A DNA stretch of 51,488 nt, from contig JAFRWU010000077.1 of NCBI GenBank assembly GCA_017441705.1, positions 1 through 51,488 of the forward strand, in the 5' to 3' direction. Shown in pieces: positions 40,646-49,646 of this stretch. Position numbers and translations under genes: made by a program. Source of the stretch: Clostridia bacterium. Its GTDB lineage: Bacteria > Bacillota > Clostridia > Oscillospirales > QAMX01. Position 1 is the stretch's first letter, and each line of letters starts with the position of its first letter. The notes beneath the pieces were generated by a model. The model had not been told where the DNA came from, ran no database searches, and saw only the letters and a program-made list of their open reading frames with translations.

Positions 40646-41614
40646 ATGAAACTCGGAGTACTTACCAACCTTCTGGCCGACCGCCCCTTCAAGGACGCGG
40701 TGGCGTACCTCAAATCCCTGGGCGTCGAAGCGCTGGAGATCGGCTGCGGCGGCTATCCCGGCAAGGCGCACTGCGATCCCGAGATCCTGCTCAACGACGA
40801 GGAAAAGCTGCGGGAATTCCGGAAGACAGTCGACGACGCCGGCATGGTCATCGACGCGCTTTCGGCGCACGGCAACCCGGTTCACCCCAACAAGGCGATC
40901 GCCGCCTCCTTCCACAAGGATTTTGAAAACTGCGTGCTTCTGGCCGAGAAGCTCGGCGTGAAAACGGTGGTCACCTTCTCGGGCTGCCCCGGCGACAGCG
41001 CGCACTCCAAATACCCCAACTGGGTCACCTGCCCGTGGCCGGAGGATTATCTCGCCGTGCTCGACTGGCAGTGGAGAAAGGTCCTGGTCCCCTACTGGAA
41101 GAAAACCGCGCGGTTCGCCTCCGAACACGGCGTCGAGAAGATCGCCTTCGAGATGCATCCGGGCTTCTGCGTCTACAACCCCGAGACCCTGCTCCGCCTG
41201 CGCAGAGCCGTCGGCCCCATCATCACCGCCAACTTCGACCCGTCCCATCTCTACTGGCAGGGCATCGACCCGGTGGCTGCCATCCGCGAGCTTTCGGGCT
41301 GCATCGGCCATTTCCACGCCAAGGATACCCGTATCGAGCCCTACAACACCGCGAAGACCGGCGTCCTGGACACCAAGCCCTACACCGACGAGGTGAACCG
41401 CTCCTGGATCTTCCGCACGGTGGGCTACGGTCACGACCGGCAGACCTGGTGCGATATCATGAGCCAGCTGGTCCTTTCGGGCTACGAAGGCGCGATCTGC
41501 ATCGAGCATGAGGACAGCCTCATGTCCCCGGAGGAAGGCCTCGAGAAGGCCGTGGAATTCCTCAAGGACGTGATCATCAAGAGCGACAAGCCCAAGACCA
41601 TTTCCTGGGCCTGA
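40646..41614 (+). CDS. Sugar phosphate isomerase/epimerase (TIM barrel)
   Basis: A 322-residue xylose-isomerase-like barrel with the metal ligands Glu (FEMHPG), Asp (NFDPSHLYWQG), His/Asp (GHFHAKDTRIE) and Glu (ICIEHEDS). Belongs to the group found with inositol or Gfo/Idh/MocA genes. AAAAGGAG precedes the ATG. Runs with the upstream SDR gene; a terminator follows at 41636. Substrate unknown. Confidence 0.88.
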   Translation: MKLGVLTNLLADRPFKDAVAYLKSLGVEALEIGCGGYPGKAHCDPEILLNDEEKLREFRKTVDDAGMVIDALSAHGNPVHPNKAIAASFHKDFENCVLLAEKLGVKTVVTFSGCPGDSAHSKYPNWVTCPWPEDYLAVLDWQWRKVLVPYWKKTARFASEHGVEKIAFEMHPGFCVYNPETLLRLRRAVGPIITANFDPSHLYWQGIDPVAAIRELSGCIGHFHAKDTRIEPYNTAKTGVLDTKPYTDEVNRSWIFRTVGYGHDRQTWCDIMSQLVLSGYEGAICIEHEDSLMSPEEGLEKAVEFLKDVIIKSDKPKTISWA

Positions 41615-41635
41615 TCTCCGACCGAAAACAGCCGG

Positions 41636-41676
41636 ACGCCGCCGCTTCTCCCTGCGGGAAAGCGGCGGCGTTCTTT
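41636..41676 (+). terminator. Terminator of the SDR/isomerase pair
   Basis: ACGCCGCCGCTT/AAGCGGCGGCGT-type stem followed by TCTTT. Confidence 0.8.
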
Positions 41677-41697
41677 GGAAAAAACTCCGAAATAGTG

Positions 41698-41727
41698 GTG
41701 GAAAGCGGCGGCGGAGTGTGCTATACT
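41698..41727 (+). promoter_or_regulatory. Possible promoter of the MFS gene
   Basis: TATACT at 41722-41727 with a poor -35 match (GTGGAA). Confidence 0.4.
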
Positions 41728-41807
41728 ATGAACAAAGGGATCATGCCCGACAGCAAAACCGAAAAGACGGCGGCGCCTCGGCGCGCACGGAAAGAGAGGT
41801 TTCGATC

Positions 41808-43340
41808 ATGAAGCTCCCGACCAAACGGATCATTTTCGTCGGCTTTGCGTTTTTCCTGATCTGCACCTTCTGGCAGGCCTACGATACCATCATCCCCAAG
41901 ATCCTGACCGACAAGTTCGGCATGTCGCAGTCGCTCTCGGGGATCATCATGGCGCTGGACAACATCCTGGCGCTTTTCATGCTGCCTCTCTTCGGCGCGA
42001 TCAGCGACCGGACGAAGCACCGCCTCGGCAGAAGGACGCCCTATATCCTGATCGGAACGATCGTGGCCGCGGTGTTTCTGATCACCCTGACCTTTGCCGA
42101 CAACGCCCAGCTGGGCCAGATCGCGAAGGTCGCGACGGTGGACGACGAGGAGGCCCTGACCGAGCTTTATAATCACGAATACCGCACCGAGCTGATGACC
42201 CCCGAGGGCAAGCCCTACAATCTCCGGGAGAAATTCACCCGGGAGGAATTCGTCTCCATCCGCACCGTACGGGACGGGAAAAGCGATCCCTATTACGTGA
42301 ACTACGTCGTCCCGGCACGCCAGGCCTACGCCCGCGAGGTCACGCAGGACAATCCCGTACCCCTGATCGTCTTCATCGCGATCCTTCTGGTGATCCTGAT
42401 CGCCATGGCCACCTTCCGCTCTCCGGCGGTGGCGCTGATGCCGGACGTGACGCCCAAGCCGCTTCGCTCCCAGGCCAACGCCGTGATCAATCTGATGGGA
42501 ACGGCGGGCGGCATCCTGGTCCTGGGGATGGGCATCGTCTTCAAAACCGGAGCCGACAAAAACGCGCTGATGAGCTACACCCCCTTCTTCGCGGTGGTGG
42601 CCGGCGTGATGCTCCTTGCGCTTCTGATCTTCCTCTGGCAGGTCAAGGAACCCAAGCTGGTGGAAAAGGCGGAGGAGGAAAGCCGCGCCCTCGGCGTGGA
42701 CGACGGGGAAGAGGAGGAAGGAAAGAGAAAGCTTTCCAAAGCGGAGCGGGTCTCGCTTCTCTTCCTGCTTCTGTCGGTGGTCCTCTGGTTCATGGGCTAC
42801 AACGCCGTGACCAGCAAGTATTCGGTCTACGCCGGGAAGGTCCTCAATCTCGATTACAATCTGACCCTTCTGGTGGCCAACATCGCCGCGATCGTCTCCT
42901 ACATCCCGGTGGGCTTCGTCGCCTCGAAGATCGGCAGAAAGAAAACCATCCTTGCGGGCGTCGTGATGCTTTCAATTTCCTTCGGCGTCGCGGCCTTCCT
43001 CCGGGAGGGAAGCCCCGCGCTTCTGATGAACATGATGTTCGCCCTGGCCGGGATCGGCTGGGCCACCATCAACGTCAACAGCTTCCCCATGGTGGTGGAG
43101 CTTGCCAAGGGCGGCAGCGTCGGACGATACACCGGCTATTACTACACCGCCAGCATGGCGGCTCAGACGGTCACTCCCTACCTCAGCGGCCTCCTGATGG
43201 ACAAGGCGGGGATGACGACGCTCTTTCCGTACGCGGTGGTCTTCTCCGCGCTGGCCTTTGTATCGATGCTGCCGGTGCGTCACGGCGACAGCCGGCCGCC
43301 GATGAAGAAGAACAAGCTGGAAATGCTCGACAACGACTGA
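41808..43340 (+). CDS. MFS transporter (GPH/SLC45-like sugar:cation symporter)
   Basis: A 510-residue 12-helix transporter. GAISDRTKHRLGRRTPYILIG is the loop 2-3 signature of the glycoside-pentoside-hexuronide/sucrose transporter group. After the third or fourth helix there is an outward or inward insert of about 75 hydrophilic residues (roughly 100-180) absent from most relatives, and the central loop is acidic. Start ATG 41808 follows AGAGAGG. It could bring in the sugars used by the nearby SDR and isomerase, inferred from position. Confidence 0.85.
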   Translation: MKLPTKRIIFVGFAFFLICTFWQAYDTIIPKILTDKFGMSQSLSGIIMALDNILALFMLPLFGAISDRTKHRLGRRTPYILIGTIVAAVFLITLTFADNAQLGQIAKVATVDDEEALTELYNHEYRTELMTPEGKPYNLREKFTREEFVSIRTVRDGKSDPYYVNYVVPARQAYAREVTQDNPVPLIVFIAILLVILIAMATFRSPAVALMPDVTPKPLRSQANAVINLMGTAGGILVLGMGIVFKTGADKNALMSYTPFFAVVAGVMLLALLIFLWQVKEPKLVEKAEEESRALGVDDGEEEEGKRKLSKAERVSLLFLLLSVVLWFMGYNAVTSKYSVYAGKVLNLDYNLTLLVANIAAIVSYIPVGFVASKIGRKKTILAGVVMLSISFGVAAFLREGSPALLMNMMFALAGIGWATINVNSFPMVVELAKGGSVGRYTGYYYTASMAAQTVTPYLSGLLMDKAGMTTLFPYAVVFSALAFVSMLPVRHGDSRPPMKKNKLEMLDND

Positions 43341-43415
43341 TTTCCCGGGAAGACCGGCAGAATTTTCGGAATTATATCGACACGGCGGACCGCCGCCGGA
43401 AAAGGTGTATAAGCT

Positions 43416-43835
43416 ATGGAACTGACTCTCACAAAAAAAGAACTGCGTCTTCTGTGCGATCTGGTGTATATCGGCAACTGGATCCTCAATTCGCCCCGCG
43501 GCGACGAGCGGATCGAGCCCTACGACGCGATCGAATCCCGCGTCTTTTACGCCGCGGCCAAGGAGGGCATGCCGGAGCTTGCCGACATCACTTCCTACGG
43601 CACCATCCCCTCCCAGCCCTACGTGGACGGGGGCGTGCATGAGGCGATCCTGGATTACGAGGACGCCTGCTTCTTCAATATCCTTTCCGAGGAGCTGGCG
43701 CGCCGCGATCTGAAGGACCGCGACGTGGACGGCGCCGACCGGGAGGAACTGGACGCCCGCATCAACGAGTATTACGACGAGTTTTCCGCCAACGGACTGG
43801 AAAACGTCGTGGTAAAGGAACCGGGTGACAAATGA
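43416..43835 (+). CDS. Unknown acidic protein coupled to a lipoprotein gene
   Basis: A 139-residue soluble protein, mostly helical, very acidic in its second half (LKDRDVDGADREELDARINEYYDEF). Not recognised; no cysteines or zinc motif. AAAAGGTG lies upstream of the ATG. Its stop overlaps the start of the lipoprotein gene (ATGA), so the two are translationally coupled. Confidence 0.75.
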   Translation: MELTLTKKELRLLCDLVYIGNWILNSPRGDERIEPYDAIESRVFYAAAKEGMPELADITSYGTIPSQPYVDGGVHEAILDYEDACFFNILSEELARRDLKDRDVDGADREELDARINEYYDEFSANGLENVVVKEPGDK

Positions 43836-45277
43836 AAAGAAAGCCTTCTTTCCGCGGCGCGGCCGCGGCGCTCCTCGCGCTTCTTCTCCTGACCTTTGCC
43901 GCCTGTTCGGGACGGTCGAATCCCTACGTCAGCCGTCCGCAGGACAGCATGATCCTCTTCCGGAAGGAAGGCCGGGTCTATCTTGCCAACACCGAATCGC
44001 CAAGCTTTACCGCCGAGGGGACCGGGGCCGGTGAGATGAACCGCGATATCGTCCCGCTGGCAAGCGGATCGGCCTATTATCTGGAGGACGGAGCCCTCTG
44101 GTACAAGAGCTATCTGGAGCCCGCCTACAAGATGACGGAGGGCGTTTCGACCATCTTCTACTCCATCGGCAGCGTCTTCGGCGTGACCGAGAAGGGCGAC
44201 CTGATCCGCACGGGCGACGGCACCGCCTTCGAAACCGTGCTCTCCGGGGTGGAGCTTTCGCTCGACGCGCCTTTCCTGGAATCGGACAACAACGTATACG
44301 TTTTTGCCTCCGGCGCGCTCTGGCGCCTGGTCTTCGGCGCGAGTCCCGAAAAAATGCAGACCGTGAAAGCCGGCTTCCGCTTCCTTTCGGGAGATGAAAA
44401 GGCGGTCTATTACGCCGCGGACGGCGCGGTCTGGTCGCTCGGGCACGAAGGGATCGCGGTGCAGAAGATCTCCGGGAACGACCCGGCGGAGCCGGTCCCG
44501 CTTTCGTCGTATGCTTCCTTCGCGAAAAAGCTCTTCTGGCGTACCGGGGACGGAACGGTCGTCGCCTACGACGTGAAATCCCGCGGGACCGAGAAGATCG
44601 GCAAGGCGGAAGAAGACGTTTCGGGACGCGTTCTGCCCGAAAACGCGAACGATGCCCGCGCCTTCGTCTTCGGGAACGACGGCGGATGGACGGTATACGA
44701 TTACGGCACCGGGAAGACCGCGTCTCTTCCCGCGGCCGACTGGGTCTATGCCGACGGGACCTTCGTTTACGGATTCGACCGGGAGGGCCTTCTCGTTTTC
44801 GACGGAGAGAAGATCACGAAGGGAGAAAAGGGAACTCCGAAGCGGGACGACGCCGATCAGAGGGGGATGCGCGCGCTCCTGACGCCGGACGGTTATTATT
44901 ATCTGACCGGCCCCGAGGAAGGGTATGAGGCGACCCTTTACGCCCTTTCGAAGGGAAAAGCCGAAAAGATCGCGGACGGCGTATCGGGGGAGAAGCTTCC
45001 CCGCGCGGTGCACCGGTACGGCGGCGTTTCCTATTTTTCCGGGAAGGCGATCTGGATCCTGGACGAGGAAACCCTCGAAAGCGAGCTTTTCGCCGAGCAT
45101 GAGAACGTTATAGACTTTCTGCCCCGGAGCGGCGGCGCCTTCGCGCTGTACGCCGACGGGCTTCTGGAGCTGATGATTTACGGAGAATCCAACGCCAAGA
45201 CCGTGGCCGAAGGCGTGGAGGAGATCTGCGGCGTGCTTTACGCGCCGGAAAGACTCGTGACCTATCCGCTCCGGTGA
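43832..45277 (+). CDS. Lipoprotein with predicted beta-propeller-like repeats
   Basis: A 481-residue protein with a lipoprotein signal peptide: positive start KRKPSFR, hydrophobic core, and lipobox TFAAC with Cys at residue 25. The rest has repeated short beta segments of the form DG..Y, WY..Y (YYLEDGALWYKS, VYYAADGAVWSLG, YYYLTGPEEGY), as in beta-propellers of the DUF5050 kind. Membrane-bound on the outer face. Role unknown. It ends exactly at the neighbour's stop, with no gap between the convergent genes. Confidence 0.8.
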   Translation: MKRKPSFRGAAAALLALLLLTFAACSGRSNPYVSRPQDSMILFRKEGRVYLANTESPSFTAEGTGAGEMNRDIVPLASGSAYYLEDGALWYKSYLEPAYKMTEGVSTIFYSIGSVFGVTEKGDLIRTGDGTAFETVLSGVELSLDAPFLESDNNVYVFASGALWRLVFGASPEKMQTVKAGFRFLSGDEKAVYYAADGAVWSLGHEGIAVQKISGNDPAEPVPLSSYASFAKKLFWRTGDGTVVAYDVKSRGTEKIGKAEEDVSGRVLPENANDARAFVFGNDGGWTVYDYGTGKTASLPAADWVYADGTFVYGFDREGLLVFDGEKITKGEKGTPKRDDADQRGMRALLTPDGYYYLTGPEEGYEATLYALSKGKAEKIADGVSGEKLPRAVHRYGGVSYFSGKAIWILDEETLESELFAEHENVIDFLPRSGGAFALYADGLLELMIYGESNAKTVAEGVEEICGVLYAPERLVTYPLR

Positions 45278-45649
45278 TCAGAGCTTCTTCACGCGGCTCC
45301 CGCCGCGGTTGATCAGGAGCCCCGCGGCCCGGTCGGCCAGTTCGTCCGGCACGCGGATCAGGACAGACACCCGGTCGCTCCAGATATCGCGGAGATCGGT
45401 CCCGGCGGCGACCCGGTTTTCCACCCGCGGCACGCGCAGCGAGATATACGACACGCTGTCCGGATAGGGAAGCGGAGAGGCGTCCGCGATCCGGGAGAGC
45501 GCGAGAAGCCTGCGGTCCGGATCCTCAAAGCCCTTGATCTCCCGGCTGATTTCCCGGGAAAGGAGCGTACAGCCCCTCGCCTGGAGATCACGCAGAGCGA
45601 GATCGGCCGCGTCCGCGTCCGGAAAGACGGCGCTGATGGTTGTCGACAT
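45278..45649 (-). CDS. Small alpha/beta protein, YflT/GsiB-stress-type N terminus
   Basis: A 123-residue protein. The start ISAVFPDADAADLALRDLQARGC has the form of the short alpha/beta domain of general stress (YflT-like) proteins, ferredoxin-like in shape. The rest (RVPDELADRAAGLLINRGG) is similarly patterned, so two such halves may be present. ATG at 45649 has GGAAGG upstream; the longer frame beyond it is antisense to DUF951. Function unknown. Confidence 0.65.
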   Translation of the reverse strand: MSTTISAVFPDADAADLALRDLQARGCTLLSREISREIKGFEDPDRRLLALSRIADASPLPYPDSVSYISLRVPRVENRVAAGTDLRDIWSDRVSVLIRVPDELADRAAGLLINRGGSRVKKL

Positions 45650-45754
45650 GGTTTTCCTTCCTTTCGATTGCAATCCGTTTTGGTCTTCACCGGGAATAGT
45701 TTGGGAAGGAAAAGGCAAAATATACGGCCCGGAAAATACCGGAAGGGAGAGAGC

Positions 45755-45952
45755 ATGGATATTCAGATCGGCGACGTTCTGGAAATGAAAAAAAAGCACC
45801 CTTGCGGCGCGGGAAGCTTTCTCATCCTGCGCACCGGGGCGGATTTCCGGCTGAAATGCACCGGCTGCGGTCACGAGGTGATGGCAGCCAGAAGCAAGAT
45901 CGAAAGGCACGTGAAAAGGATCCTGCGCGGCGGGATCGAGGTGCCGAAATAA
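45755..45952 (+). CDS. DUF951-family protein
   Basis: A 65-residue protein matching DUF951 (YyzM-type): DIQIGDVLEMKKKHPCG, then GADFRLKCTGCGHEVM and ARSKIERHVKRI. The three Cys (HPCG, CTGC) may bind zinc. Widespread in Firmicutes and often near ribosome-linked genes; molecular role unknown. GGAAGGGAG precedes the ATG. Confidence 0.92.
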   Translation: MDIQIGDVLEMKKKHPCGAGSFLILRTGADFRLKCTGCGHEVMAARSKIERHVKRILRGGIEVPK

Positions 45953-46124
45953 AACGCGGAAAACCGGAAGAAGAGGCGAGAGGGAAAAGAAGCCGCGCCT
46001 TCCCGGGATCCCGATCCCTGCGCCTTCGTGCCTGACCGCGTGCGGCAGGTCCGGCGAAGCGGGATCCGCGCCGGGGGATACGGCGGCAGAGGATCCTTCC
46101 CGCCGGCCGATCGGAGGAACGAAA

Positions 46125-46166
46125 CCCCGCGGAAAAGACCGTACGGTCGATTCCGCGGGGCTTTTT
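46125..46166. terminator. Bidirectional terminator
   Basis: CCCCGCGGAA/TTCCGCGGGG stem with an inner GACCGTACGGTC palindrome, then CTTTTTAT on the plus strand. It serves the plus-strand DUF951 gene and the minus-strand isomerase gene. The 170 bases before it show no gene. Confidence 0.85.
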
Positions 46167-46196
46167 ATGCGGTGCGGTCCGGGCTTTATGAAAGAA

Positions 46197-47051
46197 TCAG
46201 AGAGTGCGGAGCGCCTTGATCGCCTTTTCGATATCGGAGGCGGGATCGGTTCCGGTCTCCCGTTCGACGGTGACCGCGCCCCGGTACCCGATCTCCTCCA
46301 GCGCCGCGATCCAGCGGAGAAGATCGACCGCCCCTTCGCCGAGAGGCGTCTCCCGGAAATAAGGGGTCCTGTCCAAAAGCTCCGCGATATCCGGCGCATC
46401 CGGCCCGTAAATCCGCTCGGGATCGCAGGGAAGGAGATTCACGCCGTCCTTGGCATGGACGTGGACGATGTAGTCCTTCAGCGTGAAAACGCCCCGCACC
46501 GGATCGGAACGGGTCACCATGACGAGGTTCGCAGGGTCGTAGTTGACCTTCATGCCGGGACTTCCCACCTCGTCGAGAAAGGCCTTGAGACGTTCCGGCT
46601 CCTCGGGACCGGTCTCAACGGCGAAAGCGCCGCCGTACCCTTCGGCGATCCGGCCGAGCTCCCGGCAGGCGGAAAGCATCGTCTGATAACGCGGAGAGCC
46701 CGTATCGCGGGGGATCGCGCCGATGTGCGTGGTCACCACGGGGCATTCGAAAAGAGAGGCGAGTTCCATGATCCTCCGGGAAGCCCGGATCCGGGAGGGA
46801 TTCTCCTCCGGGATCATGAAGCCGCGGCCGCCCAGGTCGCCGCACACCGCCGAGATCCGGAGCCCCAACCGGGAAAGAAGCCCGCGAAGCTCCATTCTCC
46901 CCACGTCGGTGGAGGCGTAGTTTTCATAGGTGAATTCGCCGGAAACAGCGGAGAGCTGCACCGCCTCGGCGCCGAGCTCCTTCGCCTTCAGGAGCGATGC
47001 GTAAAGAGGGAGGCGGAGCGAATCCGCCATCACGCCGACGGGATATCTCAT
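46197..47051 (-). CDS. Sugar phosphate isomerase/epimerase coupled to nagA
   Basis: A 284-residue TIM barrel of the xylose-isomerase-like family: FAVETGPEEPE (Glu), VNYDPANLVM (Asp), VHVHAKDGV (His/Asp) and VTVERETG (Glu). The start overlaps the stop of nagA as ATGA, so the pair is coupled. An epimerase or isomerase beside GlcNAc-6-P deacetylase may handle an amino sugar or its keto form, but this is inferred. Confidence 0.85.
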   Translation of the reverse strand: MRYPVGVMADSLRLPLYASLLKAKELGAEAVQLSAVSGEFTYENYASTDVGRMELRGLLSRLGLRISAVCGDLGGRGFMIPEENPSRIRASRRIMELASLFECPVVTTHIGAIPRDTGSPRYQTMLSACRELGRIAEGYGGAFAVETGPEEPERLKAFLDEVGSPGMKVNYDPANLVMVTRSDPVRGVFTLKDYIVHVHAKDGVNLLPCDPERIYGPDAPDIAELLDRTPYFRETPLGEGAVDLLRWIAALEEIGYRGAVTVERETGTDPASDIEKAIKALRTL

Positions 47052-48229
47052 AAACGCTCCTTTCCGTCATAGACCGTGCGGCCGCCCTTGACGACCTTTT
47101 TGACAGAAAGAGAGCCGTCGAAGAAGACGAAATCTGCGAAAGCGCCTTCCCGGATCACGCCCACGTCCGGAAGACGCGCGATGCGCGCCGGGGTGGCGGT
47201 GAGCATGCGCACGACCTCAGGGAGCGGGATCCCGGCTTCCGCGCCTTTCCGGAGAAGAACGTCGCCGGTGGCGACGCTGCCCGCGATGGCCGAACGGTCG
47301 GCAAGCTTGGCGACGCCGTCCTCGATCAGGACGTCCCGCTCGGCAAGGACGCTTTTCCCGTCGGCGGGAATAGGCGCGCCCGCAATGGCGGTGGCGTCGG
47401 TGATCAGGCACATTTTGCCGCTTCCCTTCACCCGCCAGGCGATATTCAGGATCTCAAGCGGCTGGTGGATGCCGTCGGCCACGACCTCAACGTCAAATGC
47501 GTCGGAGGAAAGCGCGCCTTCCGCCGCGCCGGATACGCGGAAGATCCCTTCCTTGTGCATGGCGGTCATGGCGTTGTAGAGATGGGTGGCCAGGGTGAAG
47601 CCGTGCTTCGCCGCCTCCCGCATCAGGGCGGGGGAAGCGGTGGTGTGGCCGGCCGAAACCACGATCCCGCGCTTTGCGAGAAGATCGCCGAAGTCGAGCG
47701 CGCCGGCTCTTTCGGGCGCCGCGGTCCAGCGGACGATAAGATCGCCTCCGCGTTCCAGGACCGGCTCGTAGTACTCCGGAAGGGGATCGGTCAGGAGCTC
47801 CTCGCGCATGGCGCCTTTCATGACGGGAGAGAGATACGGCCCCTCCAGATGGATGCCCATGATGCGGGCGCCGTCGTTCGGAAGGGAGAGCGCCCTGCGG
47901 GTCGCGTCGAACATCCGGAAGAGCGATTCGTTGGAGGAGGTGCAGGAGGTGGGCAGGATCGAGGTGGTCCCGTGCTCCAGATGCGCCCGTGCCGCCTTCA
48001 GGATCGAAGCCGGGTCGGGCTCCATGAAATCGTGTCCGCCGCCGCCGTGCAGATGGATGTCGATAAAGCCCGGCGCGGCCGAAAGCCCGGAAAGATCCTC
48101 CCGGTCCCACTCGGAGGAAAGCTCGCCCCGGCCGAAGCCCGCGATCCTGTCGCCTTCGACCAGCAGAAACGCGTGGTCCAGCACGCGGTCTTCAAGATAC
48201 AGGGTAAGACCCGTAAACGCTTTTTTCAT
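47048..48229 (-). CDS. nagA: N-acetylglucosamine-6-phosphate deacetylase
   Basis: A 393-residue amidohydrolase-fold enzyme. HLHGGGGHDF (His59, His61), GIHLEGPYLSP (metal-binding Glu), SAGHTTAS and THLYNAM, and LITDATAIAG (catalytic Asp) match NagA, which removes acetate from GlcNAc-6-P in the cytoplasm. ATG 48229 has AAAGGAG seven bases before. Partners nagB and a PTS are not in the window. Confidence 0.92.
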   Translation of the reverse strand: MKKAFTGLTLYLEDRVLDHAFLLVEGDRIAGFGRGELSSEWDREDLSGLSAAPGFIDIHLHGGGGHDFMEPDPASILKAARAHLEHGTTSILPTSCTSSNESLFRMFDATRRALSLPNDGARIMGIHLEGPYLSPVMKGAMREELLTDPLPEYYEPVLERGGDLIVRWTAAPERAGALDFGDLLAKRGIVVSAGHTTASPALMREAAKHGFTLATHLYNAMTAMHKEGIFRVSGAAEGALSSDAFDVEVVADGIHQPLEILNIAWRVKGSGKMCLITDATAIAGAPIPADGKSVLAERDVLIEDGVAKLADRSAIAGSVATGDVLLRKGAEAGIPLPEVVRMLTATPARIARLPDVGVIREGAFADFVFFDGSLSVKKVVKGGRTVYDGKERL

Positions 48230-48339
48230 GAGAACGCTCCTTTCAGATCGGGATCGTCGAGAGGGAAAACCCGATGCTTCCGGAGTCATTATACCCCATT
48301 CCGGATGACCTTGCAAGGGAGAGGGAAGAAAGAAAGGAT

Positions 48340-48369
48340 TTGACAGGGGAAGGCTTTTGGGACTATAAT
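48340..48369 (+). promoter_or_regulatory. Promoter of the signal peptidase cluster
   Basis: TTGACA, 18-base spacer, TATAAT, about 95 bases before the start codon. Confidence 0.85.
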
Positions 48370-48465
48370 AAAAGCGCCGCCGGCGTCCGGAAAGGGGAAC
48401 GCGGCGCGGCCCATCACGTCCGGGAAACGGGATCCCTTTCCCGGGGAAAAGGAGAACGGGGAATC

Positions 48466-49032
48466 ATGACCGAGAATCGGAAGAGCGCGGCGCCGCGGAA
48501 AGAGAAGGCGGGCATTCCGCGCTGGTTTTTCGACTGGACCGAGGCGGTTGCCTGGGCTATGCTTGCCGTTCTGATCCTGTTCGGCTTTGTGATGCACACG
48601 AATACCGTGGTGGGCCGGTCCATGCTGCCGACGCTGGAGAACGGAGATCTTCTTCTGGTATCCCGTCTTTTCTGGACGCCGAAAAGAGGGGATATCGTCA
48701 TCGTCAGCAAATCCGGGTTCCGCACGGAGCCCATCGTCAAGCGCATCATCGCCGTCGGCGGGCAGACGATCGACATCGATTTTGAAAACCGCGAAGTCTT
48801 CGTGGACGGAGAAAAGCTCGACGAGCCCTATATCAGCGAGCCTACCGAAAGAGATCTCGGCATGACGTTCCCTCAGACCGTGCCCGAAGGATACGTCTTC
48901 GTGATGGGGGACAACCGCAACGAAAGCGACGACAGCCGCGATCCCGCCCTCGGCATGGTGGACGAGGGATATCTGCAGGGCAGGGTATTCTTCCGCTACT
49001 GGCCCTTCCGGAAGATCGGGAGCGTGGGATGA
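48466..49032 (+). CDS. lepB: Signal peptidase I
   Basis: A 188-residue type I signal peptidase of the short Gram-positive form: one N-terminal membrane helix (about 27-43), catalytic Ser52 in GRSMLPTL and Lys92 in VKRIIAVGGQ, and MGDNRNESDDSRD (box E). Cuts signal peptides outside the membrane. ATG 48466 is used; the frame extends upstream over the promoter. Its stop overlaps the next gene's start. Confidence 0.92.
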   Translation: MTENRKSAAPRKEKAGIPRWFFDWTEAVAWAMLAVLILFGFVMHTNTVVGRSMLPTLENGDLLLVSRLFWTPKRGDIVIVSKSGFRTEPIVKRIIAVGGQTIDIDFENREVFVDGEKLDEPYISEPTERDLGMTFPQTVPEGYVFVMGDNRNESDDSRDPALGMVDEGYLQGRVFFRYWPFRKIGSVG

Positions 49033-49646
49033 TCCCGCGCCGGATGAGGGAAGAGGATATGAAGGATTTCATTTTCATCATCGGCCCCAGCGGGGTGGGA
49101 AAAACCACGCTGGCCAGGGGGCTTTTCGAGCATTACCGGGGCGTATACTTCGAGCAGAACATGATCCCGGAGTTCGGCATCCCGGAAGGGGTCGACGAGG
49201 GGAAGTTTGAAGAAGAGGTCATGTGGGAGGGCTCGCTTGCCCTGCTCCGCTTTTTCCGCGAAAAGGGCTTCAGGAACGTCGTAGCCGCGGATTTCAACGA
49301 TCTGCGCACACGCGAGATCCCGCGCCTTTTCCGGGGGACCGATTTTATCACGATAAAGCTCGTGTCGTCCGATTACCGGCAGAATCTCTCTCAGATGCTG
49401 GAACGGGATCAGGGCGGTCTTGTGGACCCGAAGCTTCTCCGGGAATCCACCGAAAAGATCATGAACCGTCCGCTCCTTCCGGGCGAGGTGCTTCTGGACG
49501 TGGCAGGGAAAAGCCCGGAGGAGGTGCTTTCGGCGGCGATTTCCCTGATCGACGGCTTCGAAAGCCCGAAGGAGTATGAGTACGCAGAGCCCGGGAAGGA
49601 ACAGTTTTATTCCTGGGTCTGGAGCGACGGACTGAGAACGCGATGA
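49029..49646 (+). CDS. P-loop kinase/ATPase of unknown substrate
   Basis: A 205-residue P-loop NTPase with Walker A GPSGVGKTT (residues 19-27) and a layout like small nucleotide or shikimate-type kinases (AAA_33/AAA_17). A later motif KLVSSDYRQNLSQMLERDQGG may be the lid. Substrate unknown. Start overlaps lepB (ATGA) with GGGAG six bases before; a second ATG at 49059 is also possible. Its stop overlaps the acetyltransferase start in turn. Confidence 0.75.
   Translation: MIPRRMREEDMKDFIFIIGPSGVGKTTLARGLFEHYRGVYFEQNMIPEFGIPEGVDEGKFEEEVMWEGSLALLRFFREKGFRNVVAADFNDLRTREIPRLFRGTDFITIKLVSSDYRQNLSQMLERDQGGLVDPKLLRESTEKIMNRPLLPGEVLLDVAGKSPEEVLSAAISLIDGFESPKEYEYAEPGKEQFYSWVWSDGLRTR

Noticed and set aside
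45650..46399. Longer frame continuing upstream of the 123-residue protein
   Set aside because: The extension is antisense to DUF951 and contains no ribosome site; the ATG at 45649 has one.
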